From Halichondria panicea (lineage: Eukaryota > Porifera > Demospongiae > Suberitida > Halichondriidae), in the NCBI RefSeq assembly GCF_963675165.1, contig NC_087382.1, positions 496,001 through 560,000 of the forward strand: a stretch of DNA of 64,000 nucleotides. Direction: 5' to 3'. Both the position numbers and the translations under genes were made by a program. The notes under the pieces are model-generated. The model saw only the letters and a program-made list of their open reading frames with translations. It was not told the origin of the DNA and did no database searches. Shown here in pieces: positions 1-10,128 of the stretch. The stretch's first letter is position 1, and every line of letters begins with the position of its first letter.

Positions 1-645
1 TTTTCTATATTTGAGTCAGGGGAATGGACTCATCCGTACCCACTAATGAACATTGCTCGTTATTCCTCAACAGCTGTCTCCTTCAACAACCACATCATTG
101 TAGCTGGTGGGGTTGATGGTAAAGGACAAACCTCCTCTGTGGAGGTGTTTGACGTGGCGTCAAGAAGATGGTACATTGCTCAGTCACTACCTAACCCACG
201 AGCAGTACTGAAATCAACTCTCATAGGAAACACCCTCTACCTAATGGGAGGGTTCGATCACACTAGGAGGGCAACCAAGACAGTGCACCACGTCGACCTC
301 AATGAACTGATTGCAAAGGCCCTTTTCAACCTGGACACACCCACTCTCTGGCAGACCTTACAGGAAGTACCACTCGAGCGTTCAGCCCCTCTCAGTATTG
401 GGAGGTCACTATTAGCCGTTGGTGGAGCGAACGACAAAATCTTAACAAGTTCATCGATCCACCTCTACCAGCCTGACACCAGGAGGTGGGTGAAAGTGGG
501 AGATCTGCCTACTGCACGATACTACTCCACATGCTCAGCACTTCCTAATGGAGAGGTTATTGTAGCCGGAGGAGAGACAAACGCTGATTACATTCAAACT
601 GTGAACTTCTTGTCAATAAGTTTAATTGTTTTGTTTTGTACATAA
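1..645 (+). CDS. Kelch-domain C-terminus (gene 0, 5' end outside window)
   Basis: The frame is open from the first base of the window, so this is the 3' part of a kelch exon whose upstream exons lie outside. It encodes roughly the last four kelch blades, each with a hydrophobic strand ending in a GG doublet (IIVAGG, LYLMGG, LLAVGG, VIVAGG) followed by an RW-type strand. It belongs to the same subtype as the kelch of gene 3, sharing the ending TVNFLSIS, and differs from genes 1, 2, 4 and 6, which end in TVDFFSISS. The stop is at 643-645. By analogy with its neighbours the full protein probably carried a kinase or death domain upstream. Kelch propellers bind protein partners; the partner is unknown. 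Confidence 0.85.
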   Translation, partial: FSIFESGEWTHPYPLMNIARYSSTAVSFNNHIIVAGGVDGKGQTSSVEVFDVASRRWYIAQSLPNPRAVLKSTLIGNTLYLMGGFDHTRRATKTVHHVDLNELIAKALFNLDTPTLWQTLQEVPLERSAPLSIGRSLLAVGGANDKILTSSSIHLYQPDTRRWVKVGDLPTARYYSTCSALPNGEVIVAGGETNADYIQTVNFLSISLIVLFCT

Positions 646-894
646 TTTGTCATGTTAACAACAACAATAATTATACATGATGTTTTTTCATGTTGTGAGA
701 AATGCTTTTCTATCGTATAATCATTTTTCCAAAAAATTTCACTGTTTGTTGGGATTGTAAATTCTGGAAAAAACAATGACATGCATGCATGAGTTCGTAC
801 ACATTATAATGTTTGCCCTGGATTGTAAAAGTAGTCGTTAAGAATATGACAATGATAGAATAGGCCGCAAAAACAGACAAAATGTGTGACAGTG

Positions 895-1853
895 TCATAA
901 CAAGTTCAGGTTATTGGTTGGGGTCTTGTCCGAGGGTAGGGTGGACGCCTTCTCCCAGAATCCAAAGTCTATCTCCTCTTCCGAGCCAGACAGTAAGAGG
1001 TGGGGCTCAGAAACTGAGGGGTTAAAAAGTCACATGGTCATAGTCATACTGAGTGGAAGTTTGAGGGCTTAGGAAGTGGCGAGAAAGTTGAAAGTACTTG
1101 TAACACTACTATACTGGCTAAAAGAAGAAAAAAAATGTCTTACGATGAAAAGTACATTGTGACTACTAGAATAATCGTAAGGGTCAGCCTTTTGCCGTTG
1201 GATTAATTTTCACTGCACGCCATCATGTATTACTTACTTACATTATAGTAATACTAGAATAGAGTAAGTGATACCTTTTGTGGAGAGTGAGAGCTGCTGA
1301 GCTTTGACACTCTCCAGGAACTTGTCAAAGTCCTCCTCGTCCTGAGTCAGTGTTCTGTAGCCAGGATAAACAACACATGGACACATTCAAACTGGTAGTG
1401 TGATGAAGGGTCTGGTACACGTACTGTACAATGTCATGTACAAATATTGTGAGCTAGTGTTCTCAATTGACACATGTTTCCCTGTACACACCTAAACTGC
1501 GTACATTGAAGCATACCTTGTATACAAGTGCATGTACATACAGACTAGTAAGCATGCTAGGTTCCCATTCTTTGTACTGTACATTCAATAGTACGCAGTC
1601 GACTCATTGCACTGCATAACTACACATTATACACACGTACCTTGTTCTTGATGAAGGTTCCTCAGTAGCCCCTGTCCATGGACCCATGTCTTCAGACTGT
1701 CCCTCACTGCTTGTAGGCTGCTCACCAGACTGGAGGTGGGCTGCATGTAAGGGCTGCGTGTCAGGGGAGTTTTTAGTCTCTGATGACAGACCCTTCTCCA
1801 TACTGCTGAGGTCTGTTAGCGTCTGAGTGGCCAGTCTTAGCAGCATAGTAGGC
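895..1853 (-). CDS. Minus-strand acidic coiled-coil gene, 3' exons (copy 0)
   Basis: Three minus-strand exons fit splice consensus and phase. The first is 1853-1641, ending in an AG|GTACGT donor and encoding a Ser/Glu-rich stretch with SSETKNSPDTQPL. The second is 1354-1275, 26 complete codons containing DEEDFDKFLESVKAQ. The terminal exon is 1013-895, containing SEEEIDFGFWEKASTLPSD, with its stop at 897-895. Phases run 2, 1, stop. This is the only copy in the window that keeps the middle exon; the others lack it and would stop soon after the join. The first exon has a 17-bp deletion near its 5' end compared with the 7.1 and 17.3 kb copies, which shifts that portion out of frame. The gene is convergent with the kelch gene. 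I do not recognise the family; the acidic and coiled-coil composition suggests a scaffold protein. Confidence 0.55.
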
Positions 1854-1860
1854 CTAGAGG

Positions 1861-1880
1861 TGTGTGTGTGTGTGGGGGGG
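1861..1880. repeat. GT/G-tract beside the minus-strand exon
   Basis: A (GT)n run followed by poly-G sits immediately upstream (minus-strand sense) of the main exon of the minus-strand gene. The same tract recurs at 7140-7167, 17369-17405, 34024-34047, 52052-52078 and 62558-62591, with different lengths in each copy. On the minus strand it reads as poly-C plus (CA)n, serving as a polypyrimidine-like tract before the acceptor. Confidence 0.7.
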
Positions 1881-2270
1881 GGTCGTACATTGCACACCTT
1901 TAAATACATTACAGGGAAACACACATCATGTGCTGAATAGGACACACTATAGCTGACCTTGAATAACTTTAAGGGACTCTACAAAGTATGACACAAATGC
2001 ATTTTCCAGCTAATGTACTCTGTACCTGTACAGGTAGATGTTTCCTGATCCACGGGTCCCAGTGTACATTGTTGAGTTGAGCTTAAACTTGTTCGTCAGG
2101 TAGGGAGGGGCAAGGTTTAGCAGACATTTGTGCACTTGGGTGAGCATGAACCTTTGACGCCTTTCATGGAGTGTGGTCCAGCCAAGTTGGTCCCTGAGGG
2201 ATGAGCTGCTGGTATGTGGAGGTTTTCCCAATATCACATGCATTCCATAGTTAGCAATTTTCCTCAGCAA

Positions 2271-2400
2271 TGGTCTCTCTCCATGGTCCTGGCTATGCCA
2301 CTGTGGTTCACAATAGGACTGGACAAAGCTTCCACCGAATACAGGCAATAGTTTGGCCAACTTCCTCCATGCTTCAAAAGTGTCAGACCTAAACCTTTTT
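2271..2400 (-). pseudogene. Antisense death-domain exon fragment
   Basis: Read on the minus strand this matches the end of the DD exon of the array: GGSW, then ALSSPIV and ARTMERDH, equivalent to GERSW...ALSSPIVGH..ARTIERDH in gene 1. It stops right after MERDHC. The front half of the domain, with its first helices and start codon, is missing, so it is a fragment. Equivalent inverted fragments occur in five other intergenic regions. Confidence 0.75.
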
Positions 2401-2427
2401 TGACCAGATCTCAAGAAGCATGTGGTT

Positions 2428-2475
2428 TGCTGATACAGCAATATTTTTGCTCAAAAGGGGGAGTATCTTGTAGCT
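2428..2475 (+). promoter_or_regulatory. Promoter-like block upstream of gene 1
   Basis: It contains an imperfect palindrome TGCTGATACAGCA (2428-2440), then an A/T stretch, then a diverged copy of the core seen upstream of every gene of the array (here GGGGGAGTATCTTGTAGCT). It lies about 235 bp before the ATG of gene 1. A non-coding leader probably follows and ends near 2589 (ATTATCA|GTGAGT), spliced to an acceptor at 2704, just before the ATG. Confidence 0.5.
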
Positions 2476-2709
2476 CAGTAGCTGTTATAAGTACGCGAGG
2501 TTAAGTACATGTACATGTGTTGTACATGTACGTAGACTACATGTGTATTAAATTTGAAGAAGATGTAGCCTCTGGATTATTATCAGTGAGTACAGACTAG
2601 ACAGCACTGTATACTGTAGATCTTTAGTGTAGTAATCATTGCACACTCCCAATATAAACTATGCTCATACATTTCACTGCAATATCTTATTCCACACTCT
2701 ACAGAGAAG

Positions 2710-5700
2710 ATGTCTGACACTTACCTCACAATAGCAGATCTAGGAAAACTATACATAGCTACGTTTGATGCTCGAGTGAAGTGGCGAAACTTCTTGCTGG
2801 TTCTTGAGATATCCTCAGATACTATCGACAGTATAGGTACGAAATGGCGAGATGATCCTGATGACTGCTATCGTGAGGGTTTGAAAGAATGGCTGAAAGG
2901 TGGGGAGAGAAGCTGGGAAGATGTTGTCAAAGCATTGTCTAGTCCTATTGTGGGCCACGTTCACATAGCCAGGACCATCGAGAGAGATCATCTACAGTCT
3001 AGCAATCCTACTGATGTGAAGTCAGAGGGTAAGTACCAATTATGCACCTATCAATGCAAACCCCCACCCCCCCCTCCTGGGATAGGGTGGGGCATTTGTA
3101 AGTCATTTGATTCCCCTGGGGTGGGGCTTTTGTAATTAAGTTTGTATACTCAGCAGCCACAAGTCAGTATACTATAATTTTAACTTCTAGTTCTTTTTTA
3201 TAACCTCCCACTGGCATGTGTACATGTAGCTCTTTGGAAGGAACAAACAGCCAGTATAGAAAGCTGGATCACTTGTGATTGCTGGAGCTGTGGTTTCATT
3301 GAGTTGAAGTAGAACCACAGACTTACTATTGTATACAGAGTGTACTCCATAATTATGTGCTATGTTGTTTATTCTTTGTGACTGTGTCAAATCCCGTGGG
3401 TTAGGGGAGGGGTATTTGTAGTGCTTTAGTACCGTAGAAACTGAATTATTAGCGCATGCGCTTTTGGGGTCAATAGCAGAGCTCTATACGCTTATATTCG
3501 AGAATGCGCCTATAATGCAGTCATTTCGAGCCCCACCCAGCAACCGGATGTCTCTGTGATGAGTGCTGACTCGCAAGCTAGCTAGAAAGTGAGCAAGCAA
3601 GGCAAGCAGGCAACCCTAACTGGATCTATATCATACTATTATGTTACAGTTCATTTTACAGTTCATTTACATCATTTTAAATTGACCAGGAACTTGCATA
3701 ATTGGAAAAGCGCTTCAATTCGAGTATAAAAAGCCTGCCGTTGAGCATGTGCTTAAAATAAAGATACGCTTATAGTCGAGTAAGCGCTAATAATCCAGTG
3801 TCTACGGTAGTGTATTTGTACTGAAAACTACCCCCCTGAAGAGGGGGGTTTGCAACTCCCAGTGTCAAATCCCCACCCTATCCAGGGAGGGGGGTGGGGA
3901 TTTACATTGATAGGTGCATTAATGCATCTATATATATGAACGATATGCCCCACCCCCCTCCCCCCCACCTAGGGTTATTAGTATCGCAACCTAGGGTTAT
4001 TAGTATCGCAAGCCACACCCCTTCACTCGAAGAAGGGTCAGACAACAGTGTGATATTGACCATTCTACTATATTGACCATATTGACCATTCCACTACATT
4101 TCCCTCACGTGCTCCCCAGGTGGTGGGGTGGGGTATATCATTGATAGGTGCATAACTTAATGATACGTAGTTTGTTAATTAGTATAATTATTTCACTACA
4201 TTACCACTCCCCCACCTACACACATTGTTCTGTACAGTTGACCAAAATTTAGCACTATAAAGTACCTAGTGCATGATAATTATGTGTTTTACGCTTCCGA
4301 ATAATGTGTCGATTTTCCTTTTAACGTTTAATTAGATGCTTCACTGACAAGAGACTCGGACTCAATGGAGGCAACAAAGAGGGACACTCAACCAATCAAG
4401 AAGGTGCGTACATGTAGTGTGTGAATGAGATTCCTAACTGCAGCCACAAACAACAGCACTGTACCTCAGGGTGCTGTTTCATTATAGCTATAAATAAGTA
4501 GTACTCGCTTGTTATTAGATCCCACTTGTGTGTGTTTAGCAGGGAATTATGAGCCATAATCTCATAGTTTCCCAGGGAATTATAAGCTTGAGGGTATAAA
4601 GTACAAGTATAATTTTTTGAATGTACAGAAATGATAATAAAGCTGTAGCTGTATGATAATTAGCTATGGCTATTCAGTTTTTTCACTACCAGTTTCTATA
4701 GCGTTTGCTGGGTTTATGGTAGGGTTCACCAGTATCTTTTCTTGTCCGCCAGTCTACGAGGAACACTAAGAGCCAATGATTTTAACTGCATGTTCTGGGT
4801 CCATTGTCACAAGCATGAAAGCATGTCTTCAACTAAGTAGCATTTGTCAACTTCGTCCTCCTGACTTCTGTTTCTAACAGCCATGTTTCAAAATAGGTAG
4901 ACTCCTGGGAACAATATAGTGCACTGTAGCATTGCTGCAAGCTGTTCCTTGCTAGCTAGCGTACAGATCAGAACAGTTTACTGAGAAGCTTGAGCTGGGG
5001 TGGGGCTTGAGTGCAGAGAAAAGAGGAGGCTGGGCTCAATTGTTGCAGAGTGCTTCCTGCACAAGGTGGAGACACTAGTTTGTCCATTCCAATGTTGAAG
5101 CAAGGCCAATGCAAAGGTTTTTAGCAGAGAAGCAGAACTCATCTAGCTTGTCAGAACAGGACATTTTCAAAACTAAAGCTGTTGCTAAGGCTCGCTGCTT
5201 TTATAGATACACTTCTTACCTGAGGCAGCCAATGAAAAGTGGGATCTAAATTAGTTAGAACATGTGCATTCGGTATCTATGGTTATAGTGTCCCTCATCC
5301 CTCGGGCAAAGCCCTCGTGATATGGGACACTATAACACATAGATACCTCATGCCCATGTACTATCTATAACGTAGACACTATCCTCATTCATTATTCAGG
5401 GTCCCCCTCCCAGAGAGTTGCCACTCACTCTGAAATGGAGAAGAGGAAAAGATATGCCAATCAAGATGGGCTACACAGTACAGAGTGTTGTTATCGGTGA
5501 CACGGCGTATGTTGGTGGAGGCAGTGCAGACAATTATCGTAACATGTGTACAGTGATGAAGCTCGAGCAAGATCAATGGACCAAACTACCAGAGTACACT
5601 GCCAAGTGGTTTGGTATGACATCACTCGCTAATCGACTAGTGCTAGTGGGAGGACGTGATCCAAAAAAAAACACACCCAGCAATCAACTTTCAGTGCTCG

Positions 5701-6314
5701 AGTCAGGGGAATGGACTCACCCGTACCCACCAATGAACATTGCTCGTCAATCCTCAACAGCTGTCTCCTTCAATAACCACATAATTGTAGCTGGTGGGCG
5801 TGATGGTGATGGTCGTATCTCCTCTGTGGAGGTGTTGGACGTGGTATCAAGAAGATGGTACATTGCTCAGTCACTACCTAACTCACGATCAGAACTGAAA
5901 TCAACTCTCATAGGAAACACCCTCTACCTAATGGGAGGGTACGATCACACTGGGCCAACCAAGACAGTGCACCACGTTGACCTCAATGAACTCATTGCCA
6001 AAGCCCTTTCCAACTCGGACACACCCACTCTCTGGCAGACGTTAGAGGAAGTGCCGCTCGAGTTGTCAGCTCCTCTCAGTATTGGGAGGTCACTATTAGC
6101 CGTTGGTGGAGCGAATGACAGAGTCAACCCAAGTTCATCGATCCACCTATACCAGCCTGACACCAGGAGGTGGTTGAAAGTAGGAGACCTGCCTACTGTA
6201 CGATACTGCTGCACATGCTCAGTACTTCCTAGTGGAGAGGTTATTGTAGCCGGAGGACAGATAGTAAATAAGATTAAAATCAAAACTGTGGATTTCTTCT
6301 CTATAAGTTCTTAG
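2710..6314 (+). CDS. Death domain-kelch protein (gene 1), three exons, about 433 aa
   Basis: The exons are 2710-3028 (death domain, residues 1-106), 4336-4403 (basic linker, 107-129) and 5400-6314 (kelch, 130-433). Splice phases are 1 and 0 and the joined frame is open to TAG. The DD shows the usual helix pattern with KWRNFLLVLEI, DDPDDCYREGLKEWL and GERSW, and ends in ALSSPIVGH..IARTIERDH. The kelch part has about five GG-type blades. Compared with genes 2, 5 and 6 the kinase exon is missing: its acceptor region survives at about 4240-4250, and the sequence then jumps to what normally follows the kinase donor. The protein could act as a kinase-less adaptor or decoy that shares DD and kelch partners with its kinase-bearing relatives (inference). 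Start chosen: ATG just after the acceptor CTCTACAG, the same in every DD gene. Confidence 0.8.
3430..3809. mobile_element. MITE with TACCGTAGAAACTG inverted ends
   Basis: A 380-bp element with inverted termini, TACCGTAGAAACTGAATTA on the left and its near-complement on the right ending CTACGGTA. It lies in the first intron of gene 1 and has no coding capacity. Related but longer members are at 11973-12549 and 57163-57739. Confidence 0.75.
4236..4335 (+). other. Deletion scar of the kinase exon in gene 1
   Basis: The left part (CTGTACAGTTGACC) equals the kinase-exon acceptor and first bases in gene 2 at 10981-10994. The right part (GTGCATGATAATTATGTGTT) equals the intron just downstream of the kinase donor in gene 2. 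The roughly 800 bp between them, including the whole kinase domain and its donor, are gone. Splicing from the DD donor to the linker acceptor at 4336 keeps phase. Confidence 0.75.
4404..5399 (+). other. Linker-to-kelch intron of gene 1
   Basis: A 996-bp intron with no trace of the coiled-coil exons that genes 2-4 and 6 carry at this place. It holds a short palindrome at about 5279-5336 (TATAGTGTCCCTCATCCCTC and its inverse around a small loop). I see nothing else in it. Confidence 0.55.
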
Positions 6315-6491
6315 TTTTTTTCATGTCCTTCGTGTTATAATTATAAATTAATGATACTTTTCTAGCATAATAATTAAAGTTGCAACTGAATTTCGATTGG
6401 CAGCTATTAAAGATTACGCAAAAACAATCAATGGCATTAGTTGGTACATAATTAAATTTCCCGAATAGACAAGAAACCGACAATAATTATA

Positions 6492-7357
6492 CTAATTATG
6501 TGACAGTCTCATAACAAGTTCAGGTCCTTCCTTGCATGGTTGGGGTCTTGTCCGAGGGTAGGGTGGACGCCTTCTCCCAGAATCCAAAGTCTATCTCCTC
6601 TTCCGAGTCAGACAGTAAGAGGTGGGGCTCAGGAACTGAGGGGTTAAAGAGTCACATGGTCATAGTCATACTGAGTGGAAAATTGAGGGCTTAGGAAGTA
6701 AGGGGTGAGAAAACTGAAAGCCAATTGACACACGTTTCCCTGTACACACCTAAACTGCATACATTGAAGCATACCTTGTATACAAGTGCATGTACATACA
6801 GACTAGTTAGTAAGCATGCTAGGTTCCCATTCTCTGTACTGTACATTCAATAGTACACAGTCGACTCATTGCACTGCATAACTATACATTATACACACGT
6901 ACCTTGTTCTTGATGAAGGTTCCTCAGTAGCCCCTGTCCATGGACCCATGTCTTCAGACTGTCCCTCACTGCTTATAGGCTGCTCACCAGACTGGAGGTG
7001 GGATGCATGTAAGGGCTGGGTGTCAGGGGAGTTTTTAGTCTCTGATGACATATCCTTTTCCATACTGCTGAGGTCTGTTAGCGTCTGAGTGGCCAGTTTA
7101 CGTGAGGCCCCTCTCTTAGCAGCATAGTAGGCCTAAAGGTGTGTGTGCGGTGGGGGGGGAGGGGGTCGTACATGATTGTACATTGCACACCTTCAAATAC
7201 ATTACAGGGAAACACACATCATGTGCTGAATAGGACACACTATAGCTGACCTTGAATCACTTTAAGGGACTCTACAAAGTATGACACAAATGCATTTTCC
7301 AGCTAATGTACTCTGTACCTCTACCTCCATTCTCAGTGCCTCTTCTTGTCTCCTCAA
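6492..7357 (-). CDS. Minus-strand acidic coiled-coil gene, exons (copy 1)
   Basis: Visible exons, read downward, are a small coiled-coil exon at 7357-7325 (LRRQEEALRME, acceptor CTGTACAG), the main exon at 7132-6903 starting AYYAAKRGASRK and containing SSETKNSPDTQPL, and the terminal exon with SEEEIDFGFWEKASTLPSD from 6635. The middle exon seen at 1275-1354 is absent, so joining main to terminal exon breaks phase. An extra CTTC in the terminal exon also shifts the end. This copy may therefore be decaying. It is convergent with the kelch of gene 1. Family not recognised. Confidence 0.45.
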
Positions 7358-7677
7358 CTGTACAGTAGGAGAGAGGAAGCCATTGAATGACATGAAAACA
7401 CCACTCACACCAACACAGTGTAATGCACACACCAAACAGACACACTCAACCAGAATAACAGAAGCAGCTCGGAATTGTCACCATTGCTTACAAGACTCTA
7501 TTGCAGTAGGCACTCACTCATCTCATGCTATAATGTACTGTACAACACACTGTACACTAACACAGGCTCAGAATTGTCATCTTCCTATGCAGTCTAGAGT
7601 CACTCATTGAGTTGCCTGCCCTTCTCATACCTATACGACGTTGGCTTCCTCAGTGCTTGCACCAGTAGACTGTACAT

Positions 7678-7770
7678 GGTCTCTCTCCATGGTCCTGGCT
7701 ATGTCACTGTGGCCCACAATAGGACTGGACAAAGCTTCCTACAAATCCAGACAGTGAAATGTTTGGCCAC
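7678..7770 (-). pseudogene. Antisense death-domain exon fragment
   Basis: The minus strand carries the last part of the DD exon (the region coding ALSSPIVGH..ARTMERDH), with small indels. It is a non-functional fragment, one of six in the window. It sits just before a promoter-like block at 7879-7934. Confidence 0.7.
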
Positions 7771-7878
7771 TGCACTAGCTTGTTCCATCATAGACTATTA
7801 ACAAGAGTTTATGATAGACTCTTGCTATTAATTATGCTTCAACTCCTGTCATGTTCTGTCTCTAAAAATGTGCATGTT

Positions 7879-7934
7879 TGCTGAATCAGCAATGTTAATT
7901 GCATGTGACAAGGAAAAGGGTGTGTCTTGTAGCT
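7879..7934 (+). promoter_or_regulatory. Promoter-like block (palindrome plus shared core)
   Basis: A perfect 13-bp palindrome TGCTGAATCAGCA (7879-7891) is followed about 20 bp later by AAAAGGGTGTGTCTTGTAGCT. The same arrangement occurs at 34517-34573 and 52735-52786. No intact coding gene starts directly behind it; the decayed cassette at 8.9-9.7 kb is the nearest candidate. Confidence 0.5.
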
Positions 7935-8147
7935 AGCTGCAAAAGGATCTCCTCTAGTTGGGCGGAGCCCGACCGTCCCTCCTAGCTAGCTGTGATGAGA
8001 ATGAAGATGCTGGAATATTATCAATGAGTACAGACACCACTGTGTACTGTAGATACACAGACTAGACATTGATACTGTAGAGACACATTAATTGCTTGTG
8101 AGTTTCATTGATGGCATAATTATATTATAATTATCACACACTAACAG

Positions 8148-8265
8148 ATCTTCTGCAAACAACTATCGATACGCTTCCTCAACCTGTGTGTACGTGTGTG
8201 AGGGATCTGGGCAACATGAAATGATGGATCCTTGGCTTATGTGATGATCTCCAACAGGTGACACT
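8148..8265 (-). pseudogene. Antisense kinase 3'-end fragment
   Basis: The minus strand resembles the last part of the DD-gene kinase exon (region coding KSAKD..HVAQIP and the segment before LIDSCLQED), shortened compared with the copies at 34797-34935 and 53290-53430. It is fragmentary and not translatable as a kinase. Confidence 0.6.
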
Positions 8266-8930
8266 GGACAGTACGAGAACATGGAACTGGACAAGGGGGT
8301 GTGGCAATGGGGGTGTGCTGCTCTAAACTACAATGTATAACATTTGTGGACTCTGTCAAGAGCTGCTTTAAGGTAAAGATGTAGCTCTATGGAATGTGGT
8401 ACGTGTTTGTTTAGCTAGTGGATCTGATTTTAATCAAGACTTGCACAGTATGCATGTATACGTATGTGCTGTGTCAGCAGAAACCTTGAAGACCCATACG
8501 ATAACTTAACTGACCAATTTCCAGTGTAAAAAATGTGTTCAGTAGCTTTTAGATTTATGGTGTGTTTAGCTTTAGTATCAAAATGACCAAACTAAAGGAC
8601 TTAACTTAATATTGTTGTAGCTCCTCCTAAAAGTGCTCGTATAATTATCGTGTTTGAAATGAAGAAGTCATCACACTTTGTGTCTACTACCGTATTACTA
8701 CTGCAATGTTTTAATTGTGAGTTTCAAACACTTGCAAACTTCGTGAGTGCTTATGACATCGCTAAAATAAGATTGCAAATACCTGTATACCAGTACTTGT
8801 ATGATAATAGCACGATCTCTCCTTATTGCAAAGTTTCAAATGTTTCCTCAATCATAAAGGCTGAATTTGAACTCTGTACCCAGGCACATTGTTACAGTAG
8901 CAGTACAGTATCTTAATGTACAGTGTGTAT
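8266..8930. other. Intergenic stretch, no supported gene
   Basis: A+T-rich sequence also present, with modest divergence, around 34.94-36.35 and 53.43-54.12 kb. One short ORF (8650-8916) is not conserved: the 53.8 kb copy breaks it with indels. I see no function. Confidence 0.5.
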
Positions 8931-8959
8931 TCTTGTAGTATGGCAATCCAAGGGGTTTA

Positions 8960-9715
8960 ATCATATCTCCATTCCTCCAGTCTTATCCCCCCGCCCACAC
9001 ACTCTCCACAGAGTCACTCCCAGAGTTCATAGTCCACCACACAATGGAAGAGCTGTGTATGCCTTGTTGACTGGTGCTCCCCCGAGACTCCGCCCCTTCC
9101 CCTGCCCAGCCCATCCCTCGGAGGAGACCAGCTGGTGTACAACAAGCACTGGAGCAGGTGGGTGGGGTTTGCAGTGTAGGAAGATTCCTAAGAACTGCTA
9201 TATTATGTTACGTAGGTAGAGTACGTACGTTCAAAGTTTGTTAGAGAATCATCTTATTTGAAGCATGTCTGTAGTTTTTGGTTGGGTCAAAATGATCAGT
9301 TTGCACATTTAAAAATTAAAGTTCATTGAAGGACCTTCTATATTGTTTAAAAAATATTCACAATAGCTTCATGTAATGGTGAAAAAACTTCAGAGAGGTC
9401 AGGGTTCACCCGTTACCCCATTACCTTATTACCGTACGTGTATGTAGGTAGCTATACATGAACTTGGAACAAGCCATCACAATTATACACAGGTGTCAAT
9501 ATTAGTAAAACATTCCGCTCTCTGTGACTAATCCACAAATTCACAAAATAGCCAATTCACAATTTTATATATACTATGTCCGTATTCCACACTACGCTAG
9601 TACACTATAATATTAACCGTCACTCCCCATGCATGTACAGGTGCTTTGGTATTGTCTACCACCCCTGCCTGCACAAGATGCTCTCAGCTACTCTTGTCTG
9701 ATGTTTTCCGATGTT
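8960..9715 (+). pseudogene. Decayed exon cassette, family unknown (copy A)
   Basis: It matches the better-preserved cassette at 36.4-37.5 kb. Here CTAG is missing at about 9120, so the reading frame that gives GDQLVYNKHWSR in the other copy is shifted. The following 56-bp exon (36891-36946 in the other copy) is deleted. A third exon-like segment remains at about 9640-9700 behind a CATGTACAG acceptor. I do not recognise the protein. Confidence 0.45.
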
Positions 9716-9862
9716 ACATTAAAAAGAAACTATAAAAATTAGCTTGAAATAATCAAGTGTTGTGTGTTGCATAGGAGTGCATGAATGCATGGTGACAGTT
9801 GTATATTATTATCTTCCCACAATCATCTAAGTTGTGTCATGTTTGTTGTCTTGTAATCTCCG

Positions 9863-9912
9863 GCGCATGCGCAGTATACCAATGTGCAAGGAAAGAGGGC
9901 GTGTCTTGTAGT
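9863..9912 (+). promoter_or_regulatory. Promoter-like block of gene 2 (GCGCATGCGCA plus shared core)
   Basis: GCGCATGCGCA (9863-9873) matches the palindromic consensus bound by NRF1-type factors. About 20 bp on is GAAAGAGGGCGTGTCTTGTAG, the core found before every array gene. A 5' leader ending near 9999 (TTTCA|GTGAGT) probably splices to the acceptor just before the ATG at 10129. Confidence 0.55.
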
Positions 9913-10128
9913 TCATGAGTGTTGTTTGGTTTGTCTGCTGTTCCCTGGCCCTACTAGCTGGTGAAATCAAAGGGAAGATACTGTAGCCTCGACATATTTC
10001 AGTGAGTGCAGACAGCACTGCATGTGTACTGTATACGTACTGTACATGATTTACTTTAGAGCTGTGCACACCTATGTACTCCCTCCTATAAAGCATTCTT
10101 TATATCTATTCCACACTCTACAGAGAAG

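Noticed and set aside
895-1853. Naming the minus-strand gene as a known centrosomal/ciliary coiled-coil protein
   Set aside because: Some acidic D/E-F motifs look similar to such proteins, but the match is too weak to support a name.
8650-8916. 88-aa ORF upstream of gene 2
   Set aside because: The homologous stretch near 53.84-54.07 kb has frame-breaking indels and the composition is not protein-like.
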